Program-made: the position numbers and the translations under genes | Part shown: piece after piece, positions 63,400 to 64,000 of the stretch | How positions within the stretch are numbered: the first letter of the stretch is position 1 | Layout: each line of letters begins with the position of its first letter | DNA from: Massilia sp. KIM | GTDB lineage: Bacteria; Pseudomonadota; Gammaproteobacteria; Burkholderiales; Burkholderiaceae_D | Assembly (NCBI RefSeq): GCF_002007115.1 | Contig: NZ_MVAD01000002.1 | Location: forward strand, 1-64,000 | Reading direction: 5' to 3' | DNA length: 64,000 nucleotides | The notes under the pieces: generated by a model | Database searches by the model: none | What the model saw: only the letters and a program-made list of their open reading frames with translations | Told to the model about the DNA's origin: nothing

Positions 63400-64000
63400 T
63401 CAGGCGGTGAGGCCGACCAGCACGATGTCGTCCTGGCCAGGAGCGCCGTCGGCGAAAGTCGCCAGCTGGGTCAGTTCGTCGGCCTCGATCTGGTCGTCGT
63501 CGTCCTTGTTCACGTACAGGAACAGGGCGGCGCCGCTGCCCGCGTTCTCGGTGGCCAGGATCAGGAGGTCCTGGCCGGAGGCCAGCGCGCCGACCTCGAG
63601 CGCCGCGTTGAGGCTGGCCAGGGTCTGGTTCAGGCCGGCCGCGGCGCCCAGCACGATCTGCCCGGTCACGTTCACCGCCACCGCTTCCGCCGCCGCGTCC
63701 ACGGTCGCCGAGGCCGACCAGGCCAGCTTGCCGTCGGCGTTGTCGTCGATCGCGCTGGCCGCCGCCCCTTCCAGGGCGAGCTTGTCGTTGCCGCTGTCGA
63801 AGCCGAGGATCAGGTCGGCCGCGCCGGCGTCGATCTTGTCGACCACGATGGTCAAGGTGGCGCCGTTGTCGACCACCACATCCTGTCCGCCGCCGGTGGC
63901 GACGCGCGCCGCGAGCTTGTCGACGCCGATGAAGGCCTCGTTTTTCTGCTCGGTGGACGAGCGGATCAGGTCGCCGCCCAGGGTGGTGCTGGCGGCCACC
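63400..64000 (-). CDS. C-terminal part of a large acidic, probably type-I-secreted surface protein (truncated by the window)
   Basis: At least 200 residues, open to the window edge. The apparent GTG at 63999 is most likely internal. The composition is rich in Ala, Asp, Gly, Leu and Val, with no Lys/Arg clusters and no internal Cys. It has LILGFDSGNDKLAL, as in calcium-binding RTX-like proteins, and ends ADELTQLATFADGAPGQDDIVLVGLTA. This resembles the extreme C-terminus of proteins exported by ABC-type (type I) systems. A precise family is not recognised. A terminator follows. Confidence 0.65.
   Translation of the reverse strand, partial: VAASTTLGGDLIRSSTEQKNEAFIGVDKLAARVATGGGQDVVVDNGATLTIVVDKIDAGAADLILGFDSGNDKLALEGAAASAIDDNADGKLAWSASATVDAAAEAVAVNVTGQIVLGAAAGLNQTLASLNAALEVGALASGQDLLILATENAGSGAALFLYVNKDDDDQIEADELTQLATFADGAPGQDDIVLVGLTA

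Overview
The window is GC-rich DNA from a betaproteobacterium. The organism is most probably a member of Oxalobacteraceae such as Massilia or a close relative. This is inferred from gene content and style (recG / queA-tgt-yajC-secD-secF, a subclass B3 metallo-beta-lactamase, OhrR/Ohr, PagL, tandem FadD, dispersed repeats encoding 'VIPAKAGIQ'-type peptides) and not from a database search. The window opens in the tail of an rRNA operon (5S rRNA and terminator) and closes inside a large, acidic, probably secreted protein.

Layout. 0.2-2 kb: a two-gene operon with a B3 metallo-beta-lactamase and an esterase. 2-4 kb: a LytS/LytTR-type two-component system. 4-6 kb: an aldo/keto reductase divergent from a LysR regulator. 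6-10.4 kb: an envelope-modification locus with an OmpR-type regulator, its sensor kinase, an EptA/MCR-like phosphoethanolamine transferase and a PAP2 phosphatase. A PmrA-box-like direct repeat precedes the transferase, and a PagL-like lipid A deacylase lies 2.4 kb further on. 13.5-28 kb: mostly metabolic genes (SUFU-domain protein, beta-hydroxyacid dehydrogenase, M20 amidohydrolase, molybdopterin oxidoreductase, secreted metallopeptidase, two tandem acyl-CoA ligases, PhoD, thioesterase, ATM1-type ABC exporter). Between 15.15 and 15.87 kb there is a repeat array without genes. 28-36 kb: asparaginase, secreted amidohydrolase, dicarboxylate symporter, an orphan amino-acid ABC ATPase and a pyrC-led operon.

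36.4-41.9 kb (minus strand) is the most distinctive protein-coding region. It is a compact eight-gene operon with two different Cys-rich secreted bufferin-type precursors (BufA1-like and BufA2-like), one MNIO/DUF692 enzyme (BufB), one DUF2063 partner (BufC), a Tat-exported alpha/beta-hydrolase lacking its nucleophile serine, an acetamidase/formamidase-family protein with a CxxC-CxxC insert, DoxX and a small secreted protein. A shared promoter element links it to a solitary hydrolase just upstream, and a CzcE-like metal-binding protein follows. This suggests a periplasmic metal-handling locus.

43.5-51.9 kb: an OhrR/Ohr peroxide locus in which related operators lie at marR, flank an MFS-transporter promoter and overlap the ohr promoter, followed by an RND tripartite efflux pump. 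52-54 kb: a LysR regulator divergent from an SbtA-type bicarbonate transporter. 54.8-62.8 kb: recG and the queA-tgt-yajC-secDF housekeeping block. 62.9-63.34 kb: three tandem small-RNA cassettes with an identical 32-nt core, each with its own -10 box, a conserved upstream box and an intrinsic terminator. This is the strongest non-protein signal in the window.
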